A DNA stretch of 64,000 nucleotides from Sedimentitalea nanhaiensis DSM 24252 (GTDB taxonomy: Bacteria > Pseudomonadota > Alphaproteobacteria > Rhodobacterales > Rhodobacteraceae). The notes below the pieces were generated by a model. That model saw nothing but the letters and a program-made list of their open reading frames with translations. It ran no database searches and was not told where the DNA came from. The DNA lies in the NCBI RefSeq assembly GCF_000473225.1, contig NZ_KI421509.1, positions 2,994,868 through 3,058,867 of the forward strand, in the 5' to 3' direction. This document shows, one piece after another, positions 9,081-18,274 of this stretch (positions within the stretch are counted from its first letter, which is position 1; each line of letters begins with the position of its first letter). The translations under genes were made by a program, and so were the position numbers.

Positions 9081-9557
9081 TCACGCGCGGTAGAACAGAT
9101 AGCGCTCCGGTGCAATGGTGTCAGGACCGCAGATCTGTTGAAATCCGACCAGCGGCTGCCCCGAAACGATCAAACCGCCGGGCTGCATGACCCGGGCAAT
9201 CACCGGACTCAGCCGCGCCGCTTCGGCCACGTCTTCGGCCTTGATTCCACTGCCGAAATCGTAATGGGCCAAGGCGATCCGCGCGCGTAGACAATGCAGT
9301 TTTTCCAGCATCGGCCGCGCTTCGCCGGCCAGGAAATCCTGCTTTGGGGGAACACAGGACGGGTGACATTGCAGCACCCGGTCGATCACCCAGATGCGCC
9401 GGTCGGGCAGGATTTCGCGCAGATGATCATAGGTGCGCCCGTTGCCGAGCCCCAGGTCCAGCACATCGCCGGGCAGCCCGGCGATGTGCTGGGCGGCCCA
9501 GTTCAGCCCGTCGCGCTGCGCGGTAAAGCGGCGCAGCATGGAATCAAGTCGGCTCAT
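9081..9557 (-). CDS. small SAM-dependent methyltransferase (Methyltransf_17 family)
   Basis: 158 residues with a class I SAM-binding motif in LDLGLGNGRTYDHLREILP, an acidic strand end (RIWVIDR) and a later HYDFGSG loop. It has the short architecture of the Methyltransf_17 family, known mainly from Rhodobacterales and of unknown substrate. A clear paralogue lies at 25983-26480. The start overlaps the end of the deacetylase gene by 14 bases, so it is translated with the glycan operon; a role in modifying that glycan or its precursor is inference from position only. Confidence 0.75.
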   Translation of the reverse strand: MSRLDSMLRRFTAQRDGLNWAAQHIAGLPGDVLDLGLGNGRTYDHLREILPDRRIWVIDRVLQCHPSCVPPKQDFLAGEARPMLEKLHCLRARIALAHYDFGSGIKAEDVAEAARLSPVIARVMQPGGLIVSGQPLVGFQQICGPDTIAPERYLFYRA

Positions 9558-10311
9558 TCGTCTCTCCTGTGTCGACGGCGGTCCAGGGTTGACCCGGCCC
9601 GGCCAGCAGACGGGTCAGCAACGCCTCGGTAAAGGTCCAGATCGCTTGGTCATGAACCAGATGATGGGTCAGGATGCCATAGGGTTCGGTGGCATCCGCG
9701 CGCCCTTCGCGCCGGTCCGCCAGTTGCCGGGCGACCTGTGCGATCAGGACCCGCGGGTTGGCCAGACCCCGTCCCCCACGCCAGGCGATCGGGTCCAGAT
9801 GGGTATTGATCTGCGCCAACCCCGGTGCCGCCAGCGGGGCCGCGCGCGGGGTAAAGGTGGAAACCGCCCGAAACCCCAGCTCCGGGAGCTGGGGCAACAG
9901 ATTGTCGCTCACCCGGTTCCATGGCGGCACAAACATGGGCACCAGGCGAGGGCCGAACAAGGCGCGCAAACGCCGTAGCCCCTGTTGTGCGTCCATCCCA
10001 AGCGCCTGCATGGTGCGATCCGCGCCGAACTCGGCGTTCTTTTCGCCCTCGGGCGTGTGGCTGATATGGGCCCAGCCATGTACCACCGGGATCATCCCGA
10101 TTGGCAAAGCATCGGCCAGCGCATCCTGCGCATGGGCCGGAATGACCGCCAGATGGACCGCAATACCCAACCGGGCGGCCAGATCCGCCAGCCGGATCAG
10201 CGCCGGTGTCGGTGCAATTGCGTCATCGTCACGCCACCACAGCGGCAAGCTCAGCCCGGCCTGCGCCCATCGGTCCAGTTCACGATCCAGTTCGCTCCAG
10301 TCCGGTGTCAT
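9544..10311 (-). CDS. polysaccharide deacetylase-like protein
   Basis: 255 residues. The NodB-type fold is suggested by LPLWWRDDDAIAPTPAL (adjacent Asp residues at the metal/catalytic site), HLAVIPAH, the VHGWAHISHTPEGEKNAEF stretch giving a paired-His metal motif, and FVPPWNRVS, equivalent to the R-P-P-W motif 3. Such enzymes remove N- or O-acetyl groups from sugars. No signal peptide is visible, so it would act in the cytoplasm, unlike most peptidoglycan deacetylases. It overlaps the glycosyltransferase upstream by 4 bases and the methyltransferase downstream by 14. Confidence 0.8.
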   Translation of the reverse strand: MTPDWSELDRELDRWAQAGLSLPLWWRDDDAIAPTPALIRLADLAARLGIAVHLAVIPAHAQDALADALPIGMIPVVHGWAHISHTPEGEKNAEFGADRTMQALGMDAQQGLRRLRALFGPRLVPMFVPPWNRVSDNLLPQLPELGFRAVSTFTPRAAPLAAPGLAQINTHLDPIAWRGGRGLANPRVLIAQVARQLADRREGRADATEPYGILTHHLVHDQAIWTFTEALLTRLLAGPGQPWTAVDTGETNEPT

Positions 10312-11441
10312 ATACGTGCGCCCGCCATTTGGGTTGCGATCGTCACGGTCTGTGCCGCGCCATCCAGTTGCAGGGCCGCCCTGCCGCGGCGCGGGGCGCT
10401 CAGGACCTGCCGGACCGCATCACACAAGCGCTGCGGCGTCAATTCGCAAGTGCGCAGAGTCGCCATGCCCGGCAACCGGGCCAGCGACTGTGCCCGCAGG
10501 GTCTGTTCGACCTCGTTGCCGTCGTCAAACGGCACAAACACGGCTGGCGTGCCGGTCTGCAACAGATCCAGCGCGGTGTTATAGCCGCACATACTGACCG
10601 AGGCGGCGGCATGGTGCAGCATCTGCCGAAAGTCCGCGCGCGCGGGTTCGATCACCGCCGGGCTGCCGCTGGCCAGATCCGTGAGGCGCGCGCCGGGATT
10701 CTGGCCGCCGACCAACAACCGCCACCGCCGTTCGGGCATCAGGCGGGCCGCGTCGCCGGCACAGCGGAACAACTGGTCGCCAACCGGCCCGCCGCCCGCG
10801 CTGACCAGAACCTCGTCCGTCCCGGCGCGGTCCGGATGCGGCCCGGCGGCAGCGGGCGCGACATAGCCGGTATATATCAGCCGTGGCGCCAGCGTCGGGC
10901 TGACCGGCCAGCTGACCTCCAGTTTCGTGCCTTGCGGGTCGGCATGGACCAGCACCGCATCGTACCATTTGCGGACGAGATCGTCGGTTCGGGCGGCCTT
11001 GGCGGGGGTGGACGGCGGCGCAAGGATGTCGCGGACCGATGACAGGATCACCGGCGGCTGCGGCAGGCGTTTTGCCGTCTCCAGCAGGGCCAGGAATTCG
11101 TCGCGCAGCACACGGCGGCCAAAGGGGAAAAGCTCGGTGATCACCACGTCTGGTTTGAAATCGACAACGGCGCGACACAGCCCGTCGCGACGTGCGGTCA
11201 GCACCGCCGTGCCCGCGGGCTGCCCGGTTTGATCCATCAGCCGGGTAAAATCCACGCCGTCCGAGCTTAGCGACGGCAATTGCAAGAGCCTGACAGAGCC
11301 GAAATCCAGACCCGCAACAGGCATCCCGCCGCTGGTCAGAAGAACATCGTGACCGGCCAGGGCGAACGCGCGCGCCAGCATCAGGGCGCGGCGCAGATGG
11401 CCCGTGCCCAGCAGATGGGTGACAGCGATCATCACCCGCAT
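10308..11441 (-). CDS. glycosyltransferase, GT28/MurG-like (first of two)
   Basis: 377 residues from the ATG at 11441; the frame stays open farther upstream but only through the phosphatase gene. The N terminus MRVMIAVTHLLGTGHLRRAL carries the GTGHLRR loop of GT-B enzymes of the MurG/GT28 type, with VLVSAGGGPVGDQL opening the C-terminal domain and VSMCGYNTALDLLQTGTPAV as the nucleotide-sugar site. It resembles its neighbour at 14345-15556 (GLGHLRRSRA, VTPGGGGDGQAM, VSMGGYNTFCEVL), which suggests an old duplication within the operon. Donor and acceptor are unknown. It overlaps the phosphatase gene by 10 bases. Confidence 0.82.
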   Translation of the reverse strand: MRVMIAVTHLLGTGHLRRALMLARAFALAGHDVLLTSGGMPVAGLDFGSVRLLQLPSLSSDGVDFTRLMDQTGQPAGTAVLTARRDGLCRAVVDFKPDVVITELFPFGRRVLRDEFLALLETAKRLPQPPVILSSVRDILAPPSTPAKAARTDDLVRKWYDAVLVHADPQGTKLEVSWPVSPTLAPRLIYTGYVAPAAAGPHPDRAGTDEVLVSAGGGPVGDQLFRCAGDAARLMPERRWRLLVGGQNPGARLTDLASGSPAVIEPARADFRQMLHHAAASVSMCGYNTALDLLQTGTPAVFVPFDDGNEVEQTLRAQSLARLPGMATLRTCELTPQRLCDAVRQVLSAPRRGRAALQLDGAAQTVTIATQMAGARI

Positions 11442-12019
11442 GCGCGGCGCTCCAACCGGATTTGATCGGGTGCGGCCGTGACCTGTTCGCCCTCCAGATA
11501 CAGAACAAACAGCCGATTGCGTTTGATCCGAAACGGCGCCGGGCCGCGGAAATCCCAGCCATGCGCCCGCGCCAAAAGCACGCGCATCACGCCGATATGG
11601 CACACCGCTACCGCATCCTGCCGCAATCCGGCCAGCCAGGGTCGCAGCCGCGCATCCAGCTGCGCGGGACTTTCCCCGCCCGGCGCGCGATAGCCCCAGC
11701 CCCAATCCTCGATATGACGAAAGCCGGAGTCCGGTTGCGCCAACAGGTCAACGCCGCGCAAACCCTCCCAATCGCCCCAGCTCATCTCGGTCAGCTCGGG
11801 GGCCAGGCGAGGCGCGCGCCCGGCTACCAGATGCGCGGTTTCAGCCGCCCGCTTCAATGGGCTGGACCATAAATCGGCAGCCTCCCAATCGGGCGGCAGG
11901 CGCAATTCGCACAGCTCCGCGCGCGCAGCCCCATCCAGGGGGATGTCGCTGCTGCCCTGAATGCGGCCCGCGCGGTTCCATTCGGTATGACCGTGACGCA
12001 AGAGGGCGAGGCGGATCAT
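11432..12019 (-). CDS. histidine phosphatase family protein (phosphoglycerate-mutase-like)
   Basis: 195 residues from the ATG at 12019. The catalytic RHG motif is in LALLRHGHTEWNRAGRIQGS; the second Arg and acid are in SSPLKRAAETAHLVAG and LTEMSWGDWEGL; the second His is in VAVCHIGVMRVLLA. It is a small-molecule phosphatase of the cobC/GpmB type. Inside a glycosyltransferase operon it might dephosphorylate a sugar-phosphate intermediate, such as a glucosyl-3-phosphoglycerate-like compound (inference; other glycan pathways use this pairing). It overlaps both neighbours. Confidence 0.85.
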   Translation of the reverse strand: MIRLALLRHGHTEWNRAGRIQGSSDIPLDGAARAELCELRLPPDWEAADLWSSPLKRAAETAHLVAGRAPRLAPELTEMSWGDWEGLRGVDLLAQPDSGFRHIEDWGWGYRAPGGESPAQLDARLRPWLAGLRQDAVAVCHIGVMRVLLARAHGWDFRGPAPFRIKRNRLFVLYLEGEQVTAAPDQIRLERRACG

Positions 12020-13104
12020 GCGCGCCTCTCCAGCAGCGGGGCGACCCCTGCCCAAAAGGTGGTGCGCGCGGTGCCGATCAGGTGCTTTCTGGCCATCGTG
12101 CCGCGGGCCGTCGCGCCTTGGGCCTGGCGCAGATCCGGATCGGCGAGCAATTGATCGATCCGCTGCGCCAGGGCGGCTGGCCCGGCCTCGGGCGAAGGGT
12201 ACAGGCCCGGTGCCAGTATGTCGCGCACGCCGGGACGGTCCTGGGCCACCACCGGCAACCCGGCCGCCTGCGCTTCCAGATACACCATGCCGAATCCCTC
12301 GTTGACGCCGGGCCAGAAAAACAGCGCCGCGTTGCGATAGGCGCGGGCCATGTCCGATGCATCCAGTTGCCCCAGAAACCTCACCTGCGGGCCGAAGGGG
12401 GCCATCAGCGTCTCGATTTCCGCCCACATGGGGCCGTCCCCGGCGATGTTCAATTGCCAGCTGGATGCACCCAGTTGCGCCAGCGTGTCCGCGATCACAC
12501 GATAGCTGGCCATTTTGTCGCCGGCACGCATCATGCCCGCCGCCAGCATCCCGCGGCCCTCCGCGCCGCATTCGGCCGGTTCCGGCAGGTCGGCCCGGGG
12601 TAGAAACGGTGGCAGGTGGATCAGCCGCTGGCCCGGTGGGCGATGGCGGTCCAGCGTGATCAGGTCATGTGCGGTGAGATAGAAGACCAGATCGGCGGCA
12701 TCGGTTGCCGCCTCGGCGGCGGCGGCGAACCCGGCCCAGGGGCCGGTCAGACGCTTTTTGGCGCGGCTGGCCTCGATCTGCACATAGGGCAAGCCAAGGG
12801 CGGCGCAGATCGCCGGACCCAGCAAGTCGGGTGCTTTGTAATAGTTGTGATAGGTCACCCAGAGGGCAGGGCGGTCACGGGTCAATAGCGGGATCAGCCG
12901 GGCGATTTCGGCCTCGGCCGCCGCATGCAGAACGGCCTGCCGGGCGGGATCGCCCCGGTTATCGTGAACCTGAAGCTGCGAAACCGCATCGATGCGCACG
13001 TCGTCGGTGGCCATGGCCGTCAACAGCGCGCGGGCAAAGGCGCGGTCACCAGAGGGTACCGGGTGATCGGGCGGTTTCATCGGGGCATAAAAAGCCACCC
13101 GCAT
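12016..13104 (-). CDS. glycosyltransferase family 4-like protein
   Basis: 362 residues. A GT-B fold with an N-terminal acceptor domain (MRVAFYAPMKPPDHPVPSGD), a central SRAKKRLTGPWAGF stretch and the donor domain LNIAGDGPMWAEIETLM followed by FFWPGVNEGFGMVYLEAQA, the E-x7-E motif of retaining GT4 enzymes. It overlaps the phosphatase by 4 bases and shares one base with the upstream glycosyltransferase. The acceptor is unknown. The opening MKPPDHPVPSGDR is typical of an alphaproteobacterial subgroup found in this cluster. Confidence 0.85.
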   Translation of the reverse strand: MRVAFYAPMKPPDHPVPSGDRAFARALLTAMATDDVRIDAVSQLQVHDNRGDPARQAVLHAAAEAEIARLIPLLTRDRPALWVTYHNYYKAPDLLGPAICAALGLPYVQIEASRAKKRLTGPWAGFAAAAEAATDAADLVFYLTAHDLITLDRHRPPGQRLIHLPPFLPRADLPEPAECGAEGRGMLAAGMMRAGDKMASYRVIADTLAQLGASSWQLNIAGDGPMWAEIETLMAPFGPQVRFLGQLDASDMARAYRNAALFFWPGVNEGFGMVYLEAQAAGLPVVAQDRPGVRDILAPGLYPSPEAGPAALAQRIDQLLADPDLRQAQGATARGTMARKHLIGTARTTFWAGVAPLLERRA

Positions 13105-14348
13105 CAGCCGCTCCGCGCGCCATTCAGCATGGCGCTCAGGCGTGCGGACAGATGGTCGATGCCCGGCTGCATCACGAATTCGGCCCGCAGCCGGTGCAAT
13201 GCGGCCTCGGCCATGGCGGCAGTTCCGGCCGGATCCCGAGCCATCTCGGTCATCGCGCTTGCCAATGCGGCGGGGGTGTCGTCGGACAGCCGACCGTGCA
13301 CGCCGGTTTCGATAAATTCAGGGATCGCGGAAACGGCTGTGGACAGGATCGGCAGGCGCTGGCTGGCGGCCTCCATCAGCACATTGGGCAATCCGTCGCG
13401 ATCGCCATCCGACGCAACCCGGCTGGGCAGCACAAACAGATCGGTGGCACGCATGGCGGCGATCACCTCGGGCTGATCGCAGGCCCCGCGCCAAACGATG
13501 CGGTCGGCGATTGCGGCCTGTTGCGCCTGCTTCGCCAGGGCTTCTCCCAAAGGGCCGCCGCCAATATGGGTCCAGTTCCAGTCCAGCCCGTCCGGCAACA
13601 GGGCGAGCGCCGCAATCAGCCGGTCAAAGCCCTTTTTCTCGACCAGCCGCCCGACGGATAGCAGCCGCAGCGGATCGCTCGCATGACGCAGGGCGCGCTC
13701 CGGCGGATCGGGAAACCGCGACAGATCCAGCCCGTGATAAACCAGATCGATGCGTGCCGGGTCCGCCGCCAATCTGCGCAGCTGGCGCGCACCATAGGCG
13801 GTGCAGGTGGCCCCAAAGGCCGCACCGGTGCCATCGTCCGCCAGCTTTTCCGCGATTTCCCAATCCGGCGAGGTCCAGATGTCCTTGGCGTGGGCGGAAA
13901 ACCCCCAGGGCAGGCCGCGCATGATCGCTGCATAGCGCGCGACCGAGGCGGGCGTGTGCAGAAAATGCGCATACAACCCCTGTGTTCCGGGGGGCAGTTC
14001 GGTGGCCAGAACACACGCCTGACCAAAACGGCGAATGCGGTTCTTATCCTGATCGCGGGTCAGATCCTGCCGCCAGATCTCATAGGCGGCGGCATAGCCC
14101 GGAAGGCTGCGGGCTGCGGCGCGGGCACGCCAGACGCGGACGGGGTCCTGGTACAGGTATTCGGGCAGATAGCGCACCCGCGCCCGCAGGCAGTCATGCA
14201 AGGGATGGGTCTTGGTGTCGGTCGGATGGCGCAGCGACCAGATGTCAAACCGGTGCCCGGCGTCTTCCAGCGCCACCAGTTCCTGCGCGATAAAGGTCTC
14301 GGACAGCCGCGGCCAGCCCTTGACGACAACGGCCAGTGGTACGCTCAT
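13104..14348 (-). CDS. glycosyltransferase family 4 (colanic-acid type)
   Basis: 414 residues. VVVKGWPRLSETFIAQELVAL is the N-terminal signature of the WcaL/ExoL-like GT4 group, LLSVGRLVEKKGFDRLIAAL opens the donor domain, and FVLPSRVASDGDRDGLPNV leads into VLMEAASQRLPILST. Such enzymes usually add hexoses to lipid-linked or free oligosaccharides at the inner membrane. It is second in the operon and overlaps the first gene by four bases. Confidence 0.88.
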   Translation of the reverse strand: MSVPLAVVVKGWPRLSETFIAQELVALEDAGHRFDIWSLRHPTDTKTHPLHDCLRARVRYLPEYLYQDPVRVWRARAAARSLPGYAAAYEIWRQDLTRDQDKNRIRRFGQACVLATELPPGTQGLYAHFLHTPASVARYAAIMRGLPWGFSAHAKDIWTSPDWEIAEKLADDGTGAAFGATCTAYGARQLRRLAADPARIDLVYHGLDLSRFPDPPERALRHASDPLRLLSVGRLVEKKGFDRLIAALALLPDGLDWNWTHIGGGPLGEALAKQAQQAAIADRIVWRGACDQPEVIAAMRATDLFVLPSRVASDGDRDGLPNVLMEAASQRLPILSTAVSAIPEFIETGVHGRLSDDTPAALASAMTEMARDPAGTAAMAEAALHRLRAEFVMQPGIDHLSARLSAMLNGARSG

Positions 14349-15556
14349 TCGGCTGCCTGCTCGGCTTGTTTCGCCAACAAGGCCGCGACCCTTCGGGTGA
14401 CATAGTCCAGCCCGTCCAGCAGCCCTTCACCAAAGGCCTGGCTGGGCAGCGGTTGACCCGGCAGCGCGCGGATGGCGCGGATCATCGCCTGCACCGTCAT
14501 GCCGTCGCGGGTTTCGTCCAGCATCCGCACCAGGCCCAGACCCTCGGCACGGCTGGCGCGGATATATTGTTCCAGCCGGGGCACGGTGCGCGGTACGATC
14601 ACCGCGCGCTTGTCAAAGGACAGCACCTCGCAAAACGTGTTGTAGCCGCCCATGCTGACCACCCCATGGGCTCCGGCGAACAGGGTCTCGATCTGCGATT
14701 CAAACCCCACCGCCGTCACCCGCCCGTTCAGCTTGGCCACCCTGGTTTCGAAATCCACACGGGTGTCGCCCGACAGGAACGGGCCATAGACCAGGATCGC
14801 GCGCGGGTTCAGATCCGGGTCCTGTTCGTAGGCCGACAGCACCAGATCGACCATCGCCTGCCCATCGCCGCCACCGCCGGGGGTGACCAGGATATAGGGC
14901 TGTTTTGGCGGGGCGGCCGTGCTGCCGACACTGCGGCGCAGATAGCCGGTCCAGTGCATGCGCGCCCTGACTGCGGCGCTCAGATTCAGCCCGGCGGTCG
15001 GATCGTAGATCGAATGGAGGCCATAGATCCATAATTCGTCATAAAATGTCTCGGTGGCGGCAATGCCCCCCTTGCGGTCCCATTCGACGGCCAGCACCTC
15101 GGGCTCGTCCAGCACATCACGCAGCCCCAGCACCATCTTGGCGCGCCCCTGATCGGCCAACAGATCCAGCGTCGGCAAGAGTTCGCCGCGAAAGCCGGTC
15201 GGCTCTTTGTCCACGATCAGAATATCGGGATCGTATTGTTCGGCCGTGGCCTTGATCAGCCCGGCCCGCAGGTCGGTGGTCTGGTCGATGTCCAGACCCA
15301 TGGTCTGGGATTCATAGCTGCCGTCGCGCAGCTTGGTCACGCCGGGCAGCCGCACATGGTCTACCCGTGGCGGAAAGGTAAACCGACCGGCCACCGGCGA
15401 TCCGGTGAGGATCAGCGCCGAGGCTTCGGGATTGGCGCGTGTGATGGCCTCTGCCAGCGCCCGCGATCGGCGCAGGTGCCCCAGGCCAAAGGTGTCGTGG
15501 CTGTACAGCATGATCCGTGGCGCACGTCCGGGCGGTGTCGGGGGCCTTGGCATCAT
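14345..15556 (-). CDS. glycosyltransferase, GT28/MurG-like (second of two; first gene of operon)
   Basis: About 403 residues from the ATG at 15556 (MMPRPPTPPGRAPRIMLYSH). A longer reading to 15661 is open but its extra residues look non-coding, and GGAG sits about 10 bases before the chosen start. Motifs: HDTFGLGHLRRSRALAEAI, ILVTPGGGGDGQAMVDL, GVVSMGGYNTFCEVLSF and VIVPRTVPRLEQYIRA. It probably transfers a sugar from a nucleotide-sugar donor. It is the promoter-proximal gene of the seven-gene overlapping block; the 347-base gap upstream should hold the promoter. Confidence 0.82.
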   Translation of the reverse strand: MMPRPPTPPGRAPRIMLYSHDTFGLGHLRRSRALAEAITRANPEASALILTGSPVAGRFTFPPRVDHVRLPGVTKLRDGSYESQTMGLDIDQTTDLRAGLIKATAEQYDPDILIVDKEPTGFRGELLPTLDLLADQGRAKMVLGLRDVLDEPEVLAVEWDRKGGIAATETFYDELWIYGLHSIYDPTAGLNLSAAVRARMHWTGYLRRSVGSTAAPPKQPYILVTPGGGGDGQAMVDLVLSAYEQDPDLNPRAILVYGPFLSGDTRVDFETRVAKLNGRVTAVGFESQIETLFAGAHGVVSMGGYNTFCEVLSFDKRAVIVPRTVPRLEQYIRASRAEGLGLVRMLDETRDGMTVQAMIRAIRALPGQPLPSQAFGEGLLDGLDYVTRRVAALLAKQAEQAAE

Positions 15557-15903
15557 CCTGGCGCTCCACTTTGGAGACGCGCGCGCGACCGGGGCCGTAC
15601 CGCCCTCACGGGGCAGGATTGCGGGGCGCGCACCGGTACATCCGCCCGATCCGGTGTCCACCCCAGTGTCATCTGCTGACCCATCCTCGTTCCCGCGATC
15701 GTGCTGCTGGACCCGGACCCGCCGCGGTCAGAGGGCCGTGGCGACATCCCGGGTCGGGTTGTCCGGTCCCTACTATTAAAACCGCGCTCGAATGCAAACC
15801 ATAATGTGCGTTTGGTCGGGGGCCGTAATCCAAAGCCATTTGCACAGGTTACCCTGCTGCTGTAGCGTTTCCGTCAGCAGGAAATCTGGGACTTCTTTAC
15901 CGC
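15557..15903. other. divergent intergenic region between the glycan operon and mscS
   Basis: 347 bases with no convincing gene. The mscS-proximal part is locally AT-richer than its surroundings and contains a candidate promoter (15776-15805) and a short stem CCTGCTG (15853-15859) / CAGCAGG (15875-15881) about 22 bases before the mscS start. The first ~150 bases look like non-coding high-GC sequence; a promoter for the minus-strand operon must be here but I cannot place it. Confidence 0.5.
15776..15805 (+). promoter_or_regulatory. candidate sigma70 promoter for the mscS-family gene
   Basis: TTAAAA (15776-15781), 18-base spacer, CATAAT (15800-15805), about 100 bases before the start codon. It is one of the few AT-rich spots in the gap. 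Motif reading only. Confidence 0.3.
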
Positions 15904-18249
15904 ATGTGGCAATTTCTGGTTCGCGCCGCGCTGACGGCTCTGCTGACGGCTCTGTTTGCACTTTCGGCCAACGCACAGCTGCTGCCGGGGATCGGAGGCA
16001 CTGCCAAGTCCGAGACCCCGGCCGGGGACAGTGCGCTGGCCGATGCCATCCGGCAAGCAGCGGACAGCGGTGTCAACGTGATCGTGCTGGACGGCACCGG
16101 CAAGCTGGTCGCTGCGGCCACCCCGGCAGCGAAGGAGGCTGTGGATGCACCCAAAGGCGCGATGGAGCACGCTTCGCCCCTGATGCGCGCCCAGACCCAG
16201 GTCAAGAAATTCCGAGAGACTCTGTCCGAGCGTCTGGATGCCTTGCCCAATTCACTGTCCGAGGTTGCGTTTATTCTGCGCGCCACCAGTCCGGACGGGC
16301 GGATCGCGACCTATGCCGAGGTTCTGTTCTGGACGCTTGCGTTGTTCTTTGTGGCCAGAATCGTGGTCCGGATGACGTATGGCATGCATTTCGCCAAGGG
16401 ACAGATGATCGCGCGATCACTGGAAAACCCGCAAGGCTATCGCCAGAAGATGCCGCTCCTGGTATTCCGGTTCTTTCTGGGGGTCGGGGGCTCGGTATTG
16501 ACAATGTCCCTGGCCTATGTGGCCGGATACCTGATCTTTGATCCGGTCGATGATTCATCGATCGAATTGACCATCGCGGCGATCTATCTGGCGATTTTCC
16601 TGTCCTGGACGGTGTCGGACCTGTGGCGGATGATTCTGTCTCCCTTTCTGACCCAATACCGCATTCCGGTCCTGTCGGATCGCGATGCCAAGCGGTTGTA
16701 TCACTGGGCGTGGATTCTGGGCACGTTCAGTATCACTTCGACCATTCTCGCCACGTGGATCGCCGATTTTGGCCTGAACTATAACGTTTATGCCATTCTT
16801 TACGGGCTGTTGTCGCTGGTCGAGGCGGTGGGGAACATCTTGATGGTCCTGTTCAACACGGGCGTGATTTCCAATGCGATCCGGGGCGGCAAATCCGCCC
16901 AGGACGTTGTCTGGCTGACACGGTTCGTGTCATTTTCCTGGGCACCGCTGATGATCGGGTACATCATCTTTGGCTGGCTGGAACTGGCCTTTGATCTGGT
17001 GCTGGAACTCGAAACATCGGTGCCGATGATTGCCGGTGCCTACGTGGTGTTTCTGTCGATCGTGATTGTCTATGGCGCGATCAACTACGTGATCGAACGC
17101 TTCTTTGACCGAAGCCGTTCGGTTGAGCGGTTGAACCAGGAACTGGCCGCCGCAGAAGCTGCGGAAAGCGACGACGACATGCCGCCGGCTCCACGCCATG
17201 CGCTTATGACCTACGAGGCCCTGGCCCGCCGCGTTGCCGGCATACTGGCCTTTGTCGCGGGGGCCTATGCCATGTTGCGGGTGTGGGACCCGGAAAACCA
17301 GGTGCTGCCGAATTCCGTGTTCGGCCGGACCCTCGATGTCATCACCATTCTGTTCATCGGCTATGTCGTCTATCACTTCTTCCGCATCTGGATCGACAGC
17401 AAGATCGCCGAAGAAACCGTCGAGCAAGAAGAAGGTGAACTTGGCGACGAGGGGGGCGCCAACAGTGCCAGCCGCCTGGCTACGCTGCTGCCGCTGTTTC
17501 GCGGTGCCATTCTGGCCGTGGTCGTGGTGTCGATCGGGCTGATCGCTCTGCTGGAACTGGGTATCAACGTCAGTCCGCTGTTCGCCGGTGCCGGTGTGGT
17601 CGGTCTGGCCGTGGGGTTCGGGGCTCAGACCCTGGTGCGCGATATTTTCTCGGGTGCGTTTTTTCTGGTCGACGATGCCTTTCGCAAGGGCGAATATATC
17701 GACATTGGCGACGTAAAGGGCACCGTCGAGAAAATCTCGGTGCGCTCGTTCCAGCTGCGGCACCACCTGGGCGCGCTGAACACGATCCCGTTTGGCGAAA
17801 TCAAGGTTCTGACCAACTATTCCCGCGACTGGGTGATCATGAAACTTCCCCTGCGGGTGACCTATGACACCGATGTGGAAAAGGTGCGCAAGCTGATCAA
17901 GAAGCTTGGCCAGGAGCTGTTGACCGACCCGGTGATCGGCGACAATTTCATCCAGCCGCTGAAGAGCCAGGGCGTGATCGAAATGCAGGACAGCGCCATG
18001 ATCATTCGGGTCAAGTTCATGACAAAGCCGGGCGATCAGTGGTTGGTACGCAAAAAGGTCTATGAAGATATCCGCGCGCTGTTCGCCCGCGAGGGGATCC
18101 ATTTCGCCCATCGCGAGGTCACGGTGCGGCTGGCGGATGCGGCTGCGGACGACCTGACCGAGGAACAGAAAAAGGCCGTGACCGGTGCGGTCCAGGGCGT
18201 GATCGACGATGAGTTCGACGGGCCGGACAACAACGGGCCGGATCGCTAG
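15904..18249 (+). CDS. large mechanosensitive channel of the MscS family
   Basis: 781 residues. A signal peptide (MWQFLVRAALTALLTALFALSANA) precedes a periplasmic region, then about ten hydrophobic segments from residue 140. The MscS pore and beta domain lie at about 545-680: GAGVVGLAVGFGAQTLVRDI (Gly/Ala-packed TM3), FSGAFFLVDDAFRKGEYIDI and the NTIPFGEIKVLTNYSRDW stretch. The cytoplasmic alpha/beta domain follows to about 760. It resembles the MscK/YbdG-type enlarged paralogues and opens on membrane tension to release solutes in hypo-osmotic shock. Single-gene unit, transcribed away from the glycan operon. Confidence 0.93.
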   Translation: MWQFLVRAALTALLTALFALSANAQLLPGIGGTAKSETPAGDSALADAIRQAADSGVNVIVLDGTGKLVAAATPAAKEAVDAPKGAMEHASPLMRAQTQVKKFRETLSERLDALPNSLSEVAFILRATSPDGRIATYAEVLFWTLALFFVARIVVRMTYGMHFAKGQMIARSLENPQGYRQKMPLLVFRFFLGVGGSVLTMSLAYVAGYLIFDPVDDSSIELTIAAIYLAIFLSWTVSDLWRMILSPFLTQYRIPVLSDRDAKRLYHWAWILGTFSITSTILATWIADFGLNYNVYAILYGLLSLVEAVGNILMVLFNTGVISNAIRGGKSAQDVVWLTRFVSFSWAPLMIGYIIFGWLELAFDLVLELETSVPMIAGAYVVFLSIVIVYGAINYVIERFFDRSRSVERLNQELAAAEAAESDDDMPPAPRHALMTYEALARRVAGILAFVAGAYAMLRVWDPENQVLPNSVFGRTLDVITILFIGYVVYHFFRIWIDSKIAEETVEQEEGELGDEGGANSASRLATLLPLFRGAILAVVVVSIGLIALLELGINVSPLFAGAGVVGLAVGFGAQTLVRDIFSGAFFLVDDAFRKGEYIDIGDVKGTVEKISVRSFQLRHHLGALNTIPFGEIKVLTNYSRDWVIMKLPLRVTYDTDVEKVRKLIKKLGQELLTDPVIGDNFIQPLKSQGVIEMQDSAMIIRVKFMTKPGDQWLVRKKVYEDIRALFAREGIHFAHREVTVRLADAAADDLTEEQKKAVTGAVQGVIDDEFDGPDNNGPDR

Positions 18250-18274
18250 AAATCCGCAGAAAATCGGCACGGCA

